NCBI RefSeq assembly: GCF_030816475.1
Contig: NZ_JAUSXF010000001.1
Location: 2,480,001 to 2,544,000 of the forward strand
DNA from: Arthrobacter pascens
GTDB lineage: Bacteria > Actinomycetota > Actinomycetes > Actinomycetales > Micrococcaceae
Length of the DNA: 64,000 nucleotides
Direction: 5' to 3'
Positions 48,087-57,492 of this stretch are shown here, piece by piece. Each line of letters opens with the position of its first letter. Positions within the stretch are counted from its first letter, which is position 1. The notes beneath the pieces are model-generated. The model saw nothing but the letters and a program-made list of their open reading frames with translations, did no database searches and was not told the origin of the DNA. The translations under genes and the position numbers were made by a program.

Positions 48087-48767
48087 CTATTCCACCGACC
48101 CCGTGCGTAACTTTTGGCTGCCTGCCTTGCGCAGTCTGTCAATCGCGCCGGCAGGGTCCGCCGCCCCGTAAACGGCCGAGCCCGCAACAAAGACATTCGC
48201 CCCCGCTTCCGCTGCACGGACGATGGTCTCCTCGGTGATGCCGCCGTCAACCTGGATGGCAACGTTGATCCCCGAGCCTTCGATGGCCGCCCTGGCCCTG
48301 CGGATCTTCGGCAGCGTCAGGTCCAGGAATGACTGGCCGCCGAAGCCCGGCTCCACGGTCATGATGAGCAGCATGTCCAGCTCGGACAGCATGTCCAGGT
48401 AGGGCTCCACAGCTGTTCCCGGCCTCAGTGCCATACCCGCCTTGGATCCGCGCGCCCGCAGCTCCCTCGCCAGCTTGACGGGAGCGATGGAGGCCTCGGC
48501 ATGGAAGGTCACGGAGGCCAGTCCGGCGTCGGCGAATCCTGGGGCCCAGCGGTCGGCATCGGCGATCATCAGGTGCGCATCCAGCGGCACGGGGCTGACA
48601 GCCTGGATCCGCTGGACCACGGGCAGGCCAATAGTCAGGTTGGGAACAAAATGGTTGTCCATCACGTCCACGTGCACTGCATCGGCATTGCTGATCCGCT
48701 GCAGTTCGGCTTCGAGATTAACGAAGTCGGCGGAGAGGATGCTGGGGTTAATGCAGCATTCAGTCAT
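48087..48767 (-). CDS. rpe: Ribulose-phosphate 3-epimerase
   Basis: 226 residues, a TIM barrel. [32 protein letters not shown] (catalytic Asp), [24 protein letters not shown] and [10 protein letters not shown] are all present. It interconverts ribulose and xylulose 5-phosphate; ribulose 5-phosphate is also the RibB substrate. Confidence 0.97.
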   Translation of the reverse strand: MTECCINPSILSADFVNLEAELQRISNADAVHVDVMDNHFVPNLTIGLPVVQRIQAVSPVPLDAHLMIADADRWAPGFADAGLASVTFHAEASIAPVKLARELRARGSKAGMALRPGTAVEPYLDMLSELDMLLIMTVEPGFGGQSFLDLTLPKIRRARAAIEGSGINVAIQVDGGITEETIVRAAEAGANVFVAGSAVYGAADPAGAIDRLRKAGSQKLRTGSVE

Positions 48768-48851
48768 GGGGAACCTTTCACTGGGTCAGCGGGTACGTCC
48801 TGGTGCATCCGGACCAAACCTGAATCCGGCATTTTTCACATCGGATCCGGA

Positions 48852-50438
48852 TCAGATTTTCTTGCGGATGAGGGCAAGGAACATGCCATCCGTTGAGTGG
48901 ATATGCGGCCAGAGCTGGGCTGTGGACTCGTGGCCTGCACCCAGATTGCCCGTGAGGCTCACACTGTCCAGCGCGGCGCCGGCATCCAGCAGCTCAAGGT
49001 CGTCCCGCTTTCGGAGGACGTCAGACACCACGGCCGTTGTCTCGGCCGGGTGGGGCGAGCAGGTCACATAGGCCACCACTCCCCCGGGACGGACAGCGTC
49101 AATGGCAGACCTGAGCAGGTCGCGCTGCAGCGGCCCAAGATCCGCCAGGTCCTTGGGTGTGCGGCGCCAGCGGGACTCCGGGCGGCGCCGGAGCGCGCCG
49201 AGGCCGCTGCAGGGCACATCCACGAGGACACGGTCGAAGGACTTCGGCTGCTCGGAGCCCACGTCACGGCCGTCTCCCGTCCTGACGCGCCACACATTCC
49301 TCGGCACGGCAGACAGGGCCTGGCTGACAAGCTTCGCCCGGTGCGGTGCAGGTTCGTTGGCGAGCAGGGTTGCCCCTGAGGCGTTTGCCAGGGCGCCGAG
49401 CAAGGCTGCCTTGCCGCCTGGCCCCGCGCACAGGTCCAGCCATGCCTCTTCCGTGGTCCCGCCTCCCTGGCCGGACGCAGGGCGGGGCCCAAGATCAACT
49501 GCCGCCATCGCCCGGGCCACCAGCTGGGACCCGACGTCCTGGACGCGAGTACTGCCTTCACGCACGGACGCTAAACGGCCCAGGTCTCCGCCGCTTGATA
49601 GCGCGGACCCTTCGACGAGCTCGCCTGGGGTGGCGCCGTTTTCCAGGGCCTCGTCAAGGCTCCCGAGGCCGGGCAGCGCGACGAGGTTGACTACCGGTGC
49701 CGCGTTGTCAGCTTCCAGCAGATCGTTGATTTCAGCGGCGGAGCGCCCGTGCGCCACCAGCGACTGGCGCATGGCCCGGACTATCCATTCGGGATGGGCG
49801 TAACGGACGGAGGCAACTTTGGTCTCGTCGGTTTCCCCGGAGACCAGCAGTTCAAGCCATTCTTCAAGGCTGTGGGCTGTGACCTTGCGAAGGACTGCGT
49901 TGATGAGGGCGGAGGGGCCGGCACCAATCACGGCCCGCGCCAGGCCGACGGTCTGGTCCAGGGCCGCATGGGCCGGGACGCGCATGGCAAGCAGCTGATG
50001 CGTTCCGATGCGCAGGGCGTCGAGGATGGCCGGGTCAAGCTGGTCCAGTGGCCTGTCGACGCAGCGCGCCAGGATGGCGTCGTACGTCCCCTGGCTTCGA
50101 AGCGCCCCGTAGCTGAGTTCGGTGGCGAATCCGGCGTCGCGTTTGTCCAGCCCGTGATGACGGATCCGGGCCGGGAGCACCAGGTTGGCGTATGCATCCT
50201 CGGCGGCCACCGCACGCAGGACTTCGAAGGCTACCAGCCGGGCGGGATCCGCCCGCCGGGTGCGCTGGGAGGGTGCATTGCCGGTAAAGCTTCGCTGCGC
50301 GCTTCGGTTCCGTTCCCGGCCCTGCGCGTTGCGCTGGCTGCCGTCCCGCTTGCCCCCGCCGCCACGGCCACCGGTGCCGCCGCTTGCAGCGCCACCTCTG
50401 CCGCGGCCGCCTGGATTCCCGCCGGACGACTCGCTCAT
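48852..50438 (-). CDS. rsmB: 16S rRNA m5C methyltransferase RsmB/NusB-like
   Basis: 528 residues. The N-terminal 60 are Gly/Arg/Ser-rich and disordered; then a NusB-like domain (LVAFEVLRAVAAEDAYANLV) and a SAM methyltransferase with CAGPGGKAALLG. The two conserved cysteines are in VDVPCSGLGALRRRPES and YVTCSPHPAET. It methylates a cytosine of 16S rRNA (C967 in E. coli). The start overlaps the fmt stop by four bases. Confidence 0.94.
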   Translation of the reverse strand: MSESSGGNPGGRGRGGAASGGTGGRGGGGKRDGSQRNAQGRERNRSAQRSFTGNAPSQRTRRADPARLVAFEVLRAVAAEDAYANLVLPARIRHHGLDKRDAGFATELSYGALRSQGTYDAILARCVDRPLDQLDPAILDALRIGTHQLLAMRVPAHAALDQTVGLARAVIGAGPSALINAVLRKVTAHSLEEWLELLVSGETDETKVASVRYAHPEWIVRAMRQSLVAHGRSAAEINDLLEADNAAPVVNLVALPGLGSLDEALENGATPGELVEGSALSSGGDLGRLASVREGSTRVQDVGSQLVARAMAAVDLGPRPASGQGGGTTEEAWLDLCAGPGGKAALLGALANASGATLLANEPAPHRAKLVSQALSAVPRNVWRVRTGDGRDVGSEQPKSFDRVLVDVPCSGLGALRRRPESRWRRTPKDLADLGPLQRDLLRSAIDAVRPGGVVAYVTCSPHPAETTAVVSDVLRKRDDLELLDAGAALDSVSLTGNLGAGHESTAQLWPHIHSTDGMFLALIRKKI

Positions 50439-51355
50439 TCGAACACCACGCTTTCAAGTGAAGCCATGCCGCGCGCCCAATCAGCCGCGGCCATCATCTT
50501 TTTTCCCGACGGCTGGATCCGCGTCAGCTCTACAGCGTGGGATCCGGTGCCTACCAGGACGCTCTTGCCGTCGAGGGCCAGCGCACCCGGGCTCAGGTGG
50601 CCGATGTCCGGCCGAAGACGCACGGGTTCGAGCTTCACGCGCTGCGAATCCAGCAAAGTCCAGGCGCCGGGCTCGGGCGTGACCCCGCGGGCGCGCCGTC
50701 CAATTGCCAGCGCCGGCTGGCTCCAGTCGATCCTGCCGTCGTCGAGGGTCAGCTTCGGCGCCAGGGAAACGTCCCCCTGCTGGGGCTGTGGAACTGCCTT
50801 CCCTGCGTCCACCGCCGACAGTGTCTGGGCCAGGAGTGCTGCCCCGCTGCGGGAGAGCCGCTCGAGTAGTACGCCTGCCGTGTCATCCGGACCCACGCGC
50901 TCCGTCAGCGTCCCAAAGACGGGTCCGGTATCCAAACCTTCCTCCAGCTGGAAGGTGACGGCCCCGGTGATGTCGTCGCCGGCCATCACCGCACGCTGCA
51001 CGGGCGCTGCCCCTCGCCAGGCGGGGAGGAGTGAAAAGTGCAGGTTGATCCAGCCATGCCGGGGAATTTCAAGGGCCGGACGGGGTATCAGTCCGCCGTA
51101 GGCCACGATAGCTGCGACGTCCGGATTGATGGCGGCGATCCTGGCTGTCACGGCGTCATCGACCCGGGCGGCGTGGATCACCCCGATGCCGAGTTCCTCC
51201 GCCCGCGCGGCAACGGGCGACGGCGTCAGCACCCTTTTCCGGCCGATCGGCGCATCCGGCCGGGTCAGGACGCCCACAACGTTGAAGCCTGCCTGGACAA
51301 GGGCGTCGAGCGACGGGACCGCAACGGCAGGGGTGCCGGCGAAAAGAACCCTCAT
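50435..51355 (-). CDS. fmt: Methionyl-tRNA formyltransferase
   Basis: 306 residues. MRVLFAGTPAVAVPSLDALV starts the formyltransferase fold; NLHFSLLPAWRGAAPVQRAV carries the conserved Asn-x-His and SLLPxxRGxxPx signature. It formylates Met-tRNA for initiation. Overlaps def by four bases (51352-51355), so def-fmt-rsmB is one unit. Confidence 0.97.
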   Translation of the reverse strand: MRVLFAGTPAVAVPSLDALVQAGFNVVGVLTRPDAPIGRKRVLTPSPVAARAEELGIGVIHAARVDDAVTARIAAINPDVAAIVAYGGLIPRPALEIPRHGWINLHFSLLPAWRGAAPVQRAVMAGDDITGAVTFQLEEGLDTGPVFGTLTERVGPDDTAGVLLERLSRSGAALLAQTLSAVDAGKAVPQPQQGDVSLAPKLTLDDGRIDWSQPALAIGRRARGVTPEPGAWTLLDSQRVKLEPVRLRPDIGHLSPGALALDGKSVLVGTGSHAVELTRIQPSGKKMMAAADWARGMASLESVVFE

Positions 51356-51936
51356 GTGGCGGTTCCGCCCGGGGAACCAAAGCTCGTTCCACCAAAACTG
51401 GAGCCGACCGTTTTGGCGCGTTTCGCCGTCGTGCGTTCAGCGACGGCGTCATAGCGGCCGTTGCGGATGGACCGCAAGGCTGTCTTCCGGTCCTCACCCT
51501 CCAGCCGGTCCGTGAACAGGATGCCGTCCAGGTGGTCCGTCTCGTGCTGGAAACAGCGCGCCAGCAGCCCTTCGGCCTCCACGGACACCGGCTGGCCGTT
51601 CACGTCGACACCGGTAGCGCGCGTGGCGCGGAAGCGGCGGACCGGAAACCCGAGCCCCGGGATGGAAAGGCAGCCCTCAACCAGGTCAGGCTGGTAGTCC
51701 TCGCTGTTTTCCAGGACCGGGTTGATGATGTGGCCTTCGACGCCGCCGATCCGGTAGGTAAAGACCCGCTGGCTGACGCCAATCTGGGGGGCGGCCAGGC
51801 CGGCACCGTCCACATCCTCCATGGTTTCGGTCATGTCTGCGACGAGCTTGGCCAGCTCCGGCCCGAATTCCGTCACGGGATCGGCAACTGTGCGGAGCAC
51901 AGGATCCCCGATGATGCGGATATTCAGAATGGCCAT
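51352..51936 (-). CDS. def: Peptide deformylase
   Basis: 194 residues from ATG 51936, with GAGGAAAG upstream. Motif 1 GAGLAAPQIGV, motif 2 EGCLSIPG with the metal Cys, and motif 3 QHETDHLDG with the metal His pair; the third motif has Thr where most have Glu-His or Tyr. It removes the formyl group from new proteins. The 35-residue C-terminal tail (RTTAKRAKTVGSSFGG) is common in actinobacterial type enzymes. Confidence 0.96.
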   Translation of the reverse strand: MAILNIRIIGDPVLRTVADPVTEFGPELAKLVADMTETMEDVDGAGLAAPQIGVSQRVFTYRIGGVEGHIINPVLENSEDYQPDLVEGCLSIPGLGFPVRRFRATRATGVDVNGQPVSVEAEGLLARCFQHETDHLDGILFTDRLEGEDRKTALRSIRNGRYDAVAERTTAKRAKTVGSSFGGTSFGSPGGTAT

Positions 51937-52014
51937 GTGCAGTCTTTCCTCACGGTGGACGGTAAAGGGAACCAATCCAGTTTAGGTGCAGGTACTTCCG
52001 AACGGGGACTGCAG

Positions 52015-52875
52015 CTACGCGGTCCGGACCTGCGCGGATGCCGGCGGAGCGATGGGAAGCAGGGCCGAGCCTGCGCTGATGGTGTCTGCCGAGAGTTCCC
52101 AGACCCGCCGCAGTGCACAGAATTTCCACCAGTGGTGTTTGAGGACTTCGGGGTTGGCGCGGACGGGACGGACCTCGGTCTCCCCGATGGCCACCGCCAG
52201 CAGAACCGGGCTCTCCCCGTACTTCCAGGATTCCCACTCACCCGCGACGGCGTCCACGAGGCTTTCTTCCGCCTTCATGCCGGCGACCAGTTGCATGACC
52301 ACCTTGTCATCGAGCGGTTTCACGGTGCCGTCCCGGGTGGTGCCCTTGGTCTTGTAGTCGATGAGGCAGATCCGCCCGTTGATGCGCGCCACTAAATCCA
52401 GGGTCCCGGCGTAGCCAACGGACTTGTTCCAGACGGTGATCTCCGGGGCGATGGGCTCCACCCCGAACAGCTCCCACCATTCATCAAACCGGACGGCGAA
52501 GGCCTCCTCCCCGTTGGCCGCCAGGGCCTCACGGGTTTCCTTCATGGTGTGGGGGCGGCCCAGCGCGCGGAGCGCAACCTGTTCGCAGTAGTTATGGACG
52601 CGGTCGCCACGCTTGGCGGCCTCATCGCGGTACGTCTCGGCCGCCTTGGCCGCGCGGTTGACGGCCTGCCGGATCTTGGCAGGACTGCCCAGGCAGTCTG
52701 CGAGCAGGGGATCCTTTGCCAGGCTGCTGGCGCCCATGTACCCGAACCAACCGTCCAGCCCGTGCGGCTGCTGGCCGATGACGGTGGTGATCGAAGGAAC
52801 GGAGAACTGCTCGGACGTGGAGCGCGCATACATGCGGCCGTACTCCGTGGCGTGGGCGAGAAGTGGATCAGTCAT
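52015..52875 (-). CDS. PD-(D/E)XK nuclease-superfamily protein
   Basis: 286 residues from ATG 52875. H94 (RGDRVHNYCEQV), D160 (YAGTLDLVA), D173 and K175 (ICLIDYKTKG) give the RecB/Cas4-like PD-(D/E)XK site. It starts MTDPLLAHATEYGRMYARS. No helicase, RecB partner or CRISPR is nearby, so it may be a stand-alone DNA-processing enzyme or a phage-derived one. It lies between def and the tRNA genes. Confidence 0.8.
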   Translation of the reverse strand: MTDPLLAHATEYGRMYARSTSEQFSVPSITTVIGQQPHGLDGWFGYMGASSLAKDPLLADCLGSPAKIRQAVNRAAKAAETYRDEAAKRGDRVHNYCEQVALRALGRPHTMKETREALAANGEEAFAVRFDEWWELFGVEPIAPEITVWNKSVGYAGTLDLVARINGRICLIDYKTKGTTRDGTVKPLDDKVVMQLVAGMKAEESLVDAVAGEWESWKYGESPVLLAVAIGETEVRPVRANPEVLKHHWWKFCALRRVWELSADTISAGSALLPIAPPASAQVRTA

Positions 52876-52969
52876 ACCAAAGACTCTTTCACAAGGGACT
52901 GACAGAATGGCCGGGCACAAAAAAGGTCCGCTTCCGCCTGGTGTCAGCGGAAACGGACCGGTTCCTCGG

Positions 52970-53041
52970 TGGGCGATACTGGGTTCGAACCAGTGACCTC
53001 TTCGGTGTGAACGAAGCGCGCTACCACTGCGCCAATCGCCC
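52970..53041 (-). tRNA. tRNA-Val (CAC)
   Basis: 72 nt. Acceptor GGGCGAT pairs with ATCGCCC; anticodon loop TTCACAC gives CAC; T-arm CTGGTTCGAACCCAG. CCA is not fully encoded. It is opposite in strand to the five tRNAs that follow. Confidence 0.95.
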
Positions 53042-53181
53042 CGATGCATTTGAATGCTAGCCCACGCTGCGCGGTTTCGGAAATCGGCAATTCATCCCCG
53101 AGGAATTACACCTGTGTAATTCTCAAAAATGCCTAGATTGCACGGATCCGGGGGCATCGCTTGAGCCGAACCGGCGGGGAT

Positions 53182-53208
53182 TTGGAGAATCCTTGAACCT
53201 CCTATAGA
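53182..53208 (+). promoter_or_regulatory. Possible promoter of the tRNA Gly-Cys-Val cluster
   Basis: TATAGA (53203-53208) lies 60 bp before tRNA-Gly. The best -35 is TTGGAG (53182-53187) with a short 15-bp spacer, so it may be weak or use an extended -10. Confidence 0.35.
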
Positions 53209-53267
53209 GTTCTTACTCGTTGGAACGCGAGGAAATGCCCTGAACGGCATGGAATCCGACTCCAAAT

Positions 53268-53340
<73 letters not shown>

Positions 53341-53387
53341 CGCAGGACACTGTCACGGCAAAAGTTCTTCGGAACCGACGCTTACAC

Positions 53388-53458
53388 GGTGGGTTGGCCG
53401 AGAGGCGAGGCAGCGGCCTGCAAAGCCGTATACACGGGTTCGAATCCCGTACCCACCT
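53388..53458 (+). tRNA. tRNA-Cys (GCA)
   Basis: 71 nt. Acceptor GGTGGGT pairs with ACCCACC; loop CTGCAAA gives anticodon GCA; T-arm ACGGGTTCGAATCCCGT. The only tRNA-Cys in the window. Confidence 0.95.
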
Positions 53459-53497
53459 CGGTGAAAACCATGGTTTCCGGTTAATCCGGATGGCAAT

Positions 53498-53569
53498 GGG
53501 CGATTGGCGCAGCGGTAGCGCGCTTCCCTGACACGGAAGAGGTCACTGGTTCGATCCCAGTATCGCCCA
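53498..53569 (+). tRNA. tRNA-Val (GAC), copy 1
   Basis: 72 nt. Acceptor GGGCGAT pairs with ATCGCCC; loop CTGACAC gives anticodon GAC. The body is identical to copy 2 at 53738. Confidence 0.96.
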
Positions 53570-53628
53570 CCAAGCGAGGAAACTTGCTTCATGCAGTTCG
53601 TTCAGGCCAGGCCGGAACGCACTCATAC

Positions 53629-53701
<73 letters not shown>

Positions 53702-53737
53702 CTCGATGACAACCCAATTGACCGGACTTCCGGTTCC

Positions 53738-53809
53738 GGGCGATTGGCGCAGCGGTAGCGCGCTTCCCTGACACGGAAGAGGTCACTGGTTCGATCCCAG
53801 TATCGCCCA
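53738..53809 (+). tRNA. tRNA-Val (GAC), copy 2
   Basis: 72 nt, sequence identical to copy 1. It ends the cluster and is followed at once by a terminator. Confidence 0.96.
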
Positions 53810-53813
53810 CAGC

Positions 53814-53838
53814 AAGCAGCCCCCGGGGCTGCTTTTTT
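53814..53838 (+). terminator. Terminator of the tRNA cluster
   Basis: AAGCAGCCCC (53814-53823) pairs with GGGGCTGCTT (53825-53834), followed by a run of T to 53838. A classical intrinsic terminator. Confidence 0.9.
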
Positions 53839-53995
53839 CTTGCCCTTTTTTCTTGCGCTTTTTGCGGCGGCGGCGCTACCAATGGCCCGCAGGGCTCTTG
53901 ACAGATTTTGTCAAACCATCTTGGCACGCTGCTGCCACAGGGCTAGGATCGGTTGCGGAGGAGCGAACTGGCTCCGCGATTGAAAGGAGGTGCTC

Positions 53996-54253
53996 GTGGG
54001 ACTAATTGGCGATCTTAAGGGCAAGGCTCAGGGTCTTATCCATGGCAACGAGCAAGCCATCAAGGACGGCATCAGCAAGGCCGGCGATTTCGTCGACTCG
54101 AAGACAGGCGGCAAATACGCCGGTCACGTGGACAAAATCCAGGATGGCGCTTCCAAGTTCGTTGACCAAAACGACGGAACACCAGGTGAGGCACCTGCCA
54201 GCGAGCAGGCTCCGCCGGTCAACCCGGTACCACCTGTTGACAAGGCTCCGTAA
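53996..54253 (+). CDS. Antitoxin Rv0909/MT0933-family small protein
   Basis: 85 residues from GTG 53996, with AAGGAGG five bases upstream. GLIGDLKGKAQGLIHGNEQA, ISKAGDFVDSKTGGKYAGHV and DKIQDGASKFVD match the Rv0909/MT0933 family; the C-terminus is a Pro/Ala tail. The mycobacterial member is listed as the antitoxin of Rv0910, but orphan copies are common in actinobacteria, and no toxin follows here. A stress or DNA-binding role is possible. Confidence 0.85.
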   Translation: MGLIGDLKGKAQGLIHGNEQAIKDGISKAGDFVDSKTGGKYAGHVDKIQDGASKFVDQNDGTPGEAPASEQAPPVNPVPPVDKAP

Positions 54254-54292
54254 GAAGGATTCGGCCAGGGCATTGCCCTAGCACGTCAAGGG

Positions 54293-54330
54293 GGTGCGGG
54301 TCCCGCCGGGAGGCGGCACCTGCACCTTTG
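54293..54330 (+). terminator. Terminator after the Rv0909-like gene
   Basis: GGTGCGGGTCCCGCC (54293-54307) pairs with GGCGGCACCTGCACC (54312-54326) at 13 of 15 positions, followed by TTTGG. Confidence 0.7.
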
Positions 54331-54348
54331 GCGTTTAAACCCTGATAA

Positions 54349-54666
54349 GTGACCCTTTTTCCCGCGGCCTTTACGTCGGGCGTGGCCTACGTGTTGCTGG
54401 CACTTCTCTCGGCAGTCCTGGTAGCGGTGGTAACCGCCGCTCCCCCGGGGATGCTGGAAGCTGTTGCAGGCCTTGCCCTGATCGGAACGCTGGCGGCTTC
54501 GGCATCCTCGGCCCTGGCGGTTGCTGAGGAGAGGACCGCCGCGTCAGTGGCTTTCCTCCTCGCGGCGTCCGGGCTCAGCTTTGCCGGGATCGGTGCCGCG
54601 TTCTGGGCACTCGCAGCAGGCCTGCTGGTGCGGTGGATTTTCAAGGACCGCAAACCATCACTCTGA
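54349..54666 (+). pseudogene. benE: C-terminal remnant of a BenE-type benzoate transporter
   Basis: About 105 codons with three to four hydrophobic helices. VAGLALIGTLAASASSALAV, AEERTAASVAFLLAASGLSF and GIGAAFWALAAGLLV match the last quarter of BenE benzoate:H+ symporters (about 390 residues). The upstream three quarters are missing; the GTG at 54349 lies just after a terminator and has no ribosome-binding site. It is most likely a truncated gene. No benzoate-catabolic gene is nearby. Confidence 0.65.
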
Positions 54667-54777
54667 AGTGGGTCCCGCCGTCGTGGGGCACTTTGGATCG
54701 CCAAACCCGGGAAGCAGGCCGAGACGGCGGCGTGTCCGTGTCGAAGTGCCCGATTTGGCCGGCTTACCTGCCGGCCG

Positions 54778-55920
54778 CTACGAGGGTTCGTGGTTCTGGC
54801 CCTCCCGGGCCAGCGCGGTAAGCCGCGAAACTGCCCGGTAGTACTTCTTCGAGTAACCGCCGTGCATCATTTCGTCGGTGAAGAGCTGGTCGAACGGGAC
54901 TCCGCTGGCCAGGATCGGAACGTCCTTGTCGTAGAGCCGGTCAGCGAGCACCACGAAACGCAGCGCCACGGCCTGTTCGGTGATTGTTTCGACGTTGCGC
55001 CACACCACACCGTCGATGCCTTCAATGAGCTTGCGATAGCGGCTGGGGTGCACGCCCGCCAGGTGGCCGATCAATGTACTGAATTCGTCCTGCGCCACCG
55101 TGTGGCCGTCGAACTCGGCCTTCATCTGGGCTGCCAGCTGGCTGTTCTTGAGCGGAGCCGGAGCGGCGGGAAGCCCGCGGTGGCGGAAGTCCTCACCGTC
55201 AATCCTGATGACGTCGAACTGGTCCGCCAGCACCTGGATCTCCCGCTGGAAATCGACGGCGGCAAAGCGTCCGTCGCCCAGCGAGCCGGGCAGGGTGTTG
55301 GACGTGGCGGCCAGCTTGACTCCGGCGTCGGCCAGTTCCCGCATGAGCCTGGACATCAGCACCGTATCGCCGGGATCATCCAGCTCAAACTCGTCAATGC
55401 ATACCAGCTTGTAGTTGCTGAGGGCTTCCACTGTTTTGCGGAAGGATAACGCTCCCACCAGGTTGGTGTATTCAACAAACGTGCCGAAGGCCTTGGGGCC
55501 CGGGGCCGCGTGCCAGAGCGAGGCCAGCAGGTGGGTCTTGCCGACGCCGAACCCGCCGTCAAGGTACATGCCTGCCCGGGAGGTGTCCTTCTTGGCAAAG
55601 AGCCTCTTGAACAGGCCGGCTCCGTCACTGGCGCCCACTCCCCCGGCAAAACCCTCCAGTGCTTTCACGGCAGCCGACTGACTGGGCTGTTTAGGGTCCG
55701 GCCGGTAGCTGGCAAAGGAGACCTTGCCGAACCTCGGCGACGGGTAGAAACCCTTGAGGAGCTCGTCCACCGAAACTGCCGGAGTGCGGGCGGCAAGCTG
55801 TTCGATCTGTACCAAGGGTGGTCCGTTCTGCTGGTGAGCTGTCCACTGAAAGAATACCGGCAACCAGGCAGCTGTCCCCGGCCACAGCGCCCCTGGCCGC
55901 ACGAGCGTGACCAAGGACAT
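54778..55920 (-). CDS. zapE: ZapE/AFG1-like ATPase
   Basis: 380 residues. Walker A GGFGVGKTHLLASLW and Walker B YKLVCIDEFELDDPGD are followed by LAATSNTLPGSLGDGRFAAV and FDVIRIDGEDFRHR, the AFG1/ZapE pattern. In E. coli ZapE associates with the division ring and destabilises FtsZ. ATG 55920 has AGAGGGA upstream, but the first 36 residues are unlike relatives, and a TTG at 55815 next to VQIEQLAARTPAVS is an alternative. Divergent from the sulfurtransferase gene. Confidence 0.9.
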   Translation of the reverse strand: MSLVTLVRPGALWPGTAAWLPVFFQWTAHQQNGPPLVQIEQLAARTPAVSVDELLKGFYPSPRFGKVSFASYRPDPKQPSQSAAVKALEGFAGGVGASDGAGLFKRLFAKKDTSRAGMYLDGGFGVGKTHLLASLWHAAPGPKAFGTFVEYTNLVGALSFRKTVEALSNYKLVCIDEFELDDPGDTVLMSRLMRELADAGVKLAATSNTLPGSLGDGRFAAVDFQREIQVLADQFDVIRIDGEDFRHRGLPAAPAPLKNSQLAAQMKAEFDGHTVAQDEFSTLIGHLAGVHPSRYRKLIEGIDGVVWRNVETITEQAVALRFVVLADRLYDKDVPILASGVPFDQLFTDEMMHGGYSKKYYRAVSRLTALAREGQNHEPS

Positions 55921-56036
55921 ATTTCCCTCTATTAACAGGAGGGGCGAAATCGCTGACTGCCGTGGCTAGTGTTGGAGCAGGTTTCCAAAATCTTCTGCAC
56001 GTCCGCTCTACTTTTTATCAGTGAAAGGCCATCACC

Positions 56037-56954
56037 ATGTCCTACCCGATTGAACAGAACGAGAAATTCGCCGCCTACGCCCGCCCTGAGCGGCTGGTTT
56101 CCACCGAATGGCTCGCCGCAGCCCTTGAAAGCGGCGCGGTGGCTGACGGAAAACTCGTGGTGGTCGAGTCCGATGAGGACGTCCTGCTGTACGAGACGGG
56201 CCACATTCCCGGATCCGTCAAGATCGACTGGCACACCGACCTTAACGATGAGGTTACCCGCGATTACATTGACGGGCGCGCCTTTGCCGCCCTCGCTGCG
56301 TCCAAGGGCATTTCCCGCGACAGCACCGTGGTCATCTATGGCGACAAGTCCAACTGGTGGGCCGCCTACGCACTCTGGGTTTTCACACTTTTCGGGCACG
56401 AGGATGTCCGCCTTCTCGACGGCGGCCGGGACAAATGGATCGCCGAGGGCCGCGAACTGACCACGGAGACCTCCACCCCGGCGGCTGGCGAGTACCCGGT
56501 AGTGGAACGCAATGACACGCCCATCCGCGCCTTCAAGGAAGACGTGCTGGCCCACCTGGGCAAGCCGCTCATCGATGTCCGCTCCCCTGAGGAGTACACC
56601 GGCCAGCGCACCCACATGCCTGCCTACCCGGAAGAAGGCGCCCTCCGCGGCGGCCACATTCCGACGGCGGCTTCCATCCCCTGGGCACGCGCTGCCGCCG
56701 CGGATGGAACGTACCGCAGCCGCGAGGATCTGGAAGCCCTCTACCTTGGCGAAGCGGGCCTCACCGAAGGCGACGATGTTGTGGCTTACTGCCGTATCGG
56801 TGAGCGTTCCAGCCACACCTGGTTTGCGCTCAAGTACCTTCTGGGCTTTGACAGCGTCCGCAACTATGACGGTTCCTGGACCGAGTGGGGCAACGCCGTG
56901 CGCGTCCCCATCGTGAAGGGCGCGGAGCGCGGAACGGTCCCTTCAGCCAACTAG
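56037..56954 (+). CDS. Thiosulfate/3-mercaptopyruvate sulfurtransferase
   Basis: 305 residues in two rhodanese domains; the first lacks the Cys, the second has C252 in the active loop YCRIGERS. The CRIGERS loop indicates the thiosulfate sulfurtransferase (SseA/CysA-like) group of actinobacteria. It moves a sulfane sulfur to cyanide or thiols. sufE follows 51 bp later, so it may supply or share sulfur-transfer roles. Confidence 0.93.
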   Translation: MSYPIEQNEKFAAYARPERLVSTEWLAAALESGAVADGKLVVVESDEDVLLYETGHIPGSVKIDWHTDLNDEVTRDYIDGRAFAALAASKGISRDSTVVIYGDKSNWWAAYALWVFTLFGHEDVRLLDGGRDKWIAEGRELTTETSTPAAGEYPVVERNDTPIRAFKEDVLAHLGKPLIDVRSPEEYTGQRTHMPAYPEEGALRGGHIPTAASIPWARAAAADGTYRSREDLEALYLGEAGLTEGDDVVAYCRIGERSSHTWFALKYLLGFDSVRNYDGSWTEWGNAVRVPIVKGAERGTVPSAN

Positions 56955-57005
56955 GCCGCCGAAGGTGCGAGGACCCCTGCCTGAAAATTGCGTAAGCTGG
57001 AGGAG

Positions 57006-57482
57006 ATGACTACACATGCCCTGCCCGCCGCCTTGGCGGAAATCGTCGATGACTTCCAGGCCCTGACCGAACCGGAGCGGCTTCAGCTGCTGCTGGAGTT
57101 CTCGCGCGAACTGCCGGAACTGCCTGACAGGCTGAAGAACCACCCCGAGCTCCTGGAGCAGGTGGTGGAATGCCAGTCGCCGCTGTTCCTGACCATCGAG
57201 ATGGAAAAGGACGAGGCCGGAGCGGCTGACACCGTACGGCTGTTTTTCAAAGCTCCCCCGGAAGCCCCCACGACCCGCGGCTTCGCGGGAGTCCTCCTCG
57301 AGGGGCTCGACGGGCTGACCGCCGAGGAGATCCTGGCGGTCCCTGATGACATGCCGGAACTGCTGGGCCTGACCCGCGCCATCACTCCTTTGCGGATGCG
57401 GGGCATGACGGCCATGCTGGGGCGGATCAAGCGTAAGGTTGCCGCCAACGCGCGGCTTCGGTCCAAAACAGCTGCACCCTAA
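57006..57482 (+). CDS. sufE: SufE-family sulfur-acceptor protein
   Basis: 158 residues from ATG 57006. The acceptor Cys is C56 in QVVECQSPLFL; FFKAPPEAPTTRGFAGVLLE and TPLRMRGMTAMLGRIKRKV are SufE features. It takes sulfur from a cysteine desulfurase for iron-sulfur assembly. No sufS is adjacent; pairing with the upstream sulfurtransferase recurs in actinobacteria. Confidence 0.93.
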   Translation: MTTHALPAALAEIVDDFQALTEPERLQLLLEFSRELPELPDRLKNHPELLEQVVECQSPLFLTIEMEKDEAGAADTVRLFFKAPPEAPTTRGFAGVLLEGLDGLTAEEILAVPDDMPELLGLTRAITPLRMRGMTAMLGRIKRKVAANARLRSKTAAP

Positions 57483-57492
57483 ACCTTTTCGG

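Noticed and set aside
46644..48110. 488-codon plus-strand frame across ribD and the FMN riboswitch
   Set aside because: It is antisense to ribD and to the RFN element; a real gene through both would not keep their sequences.
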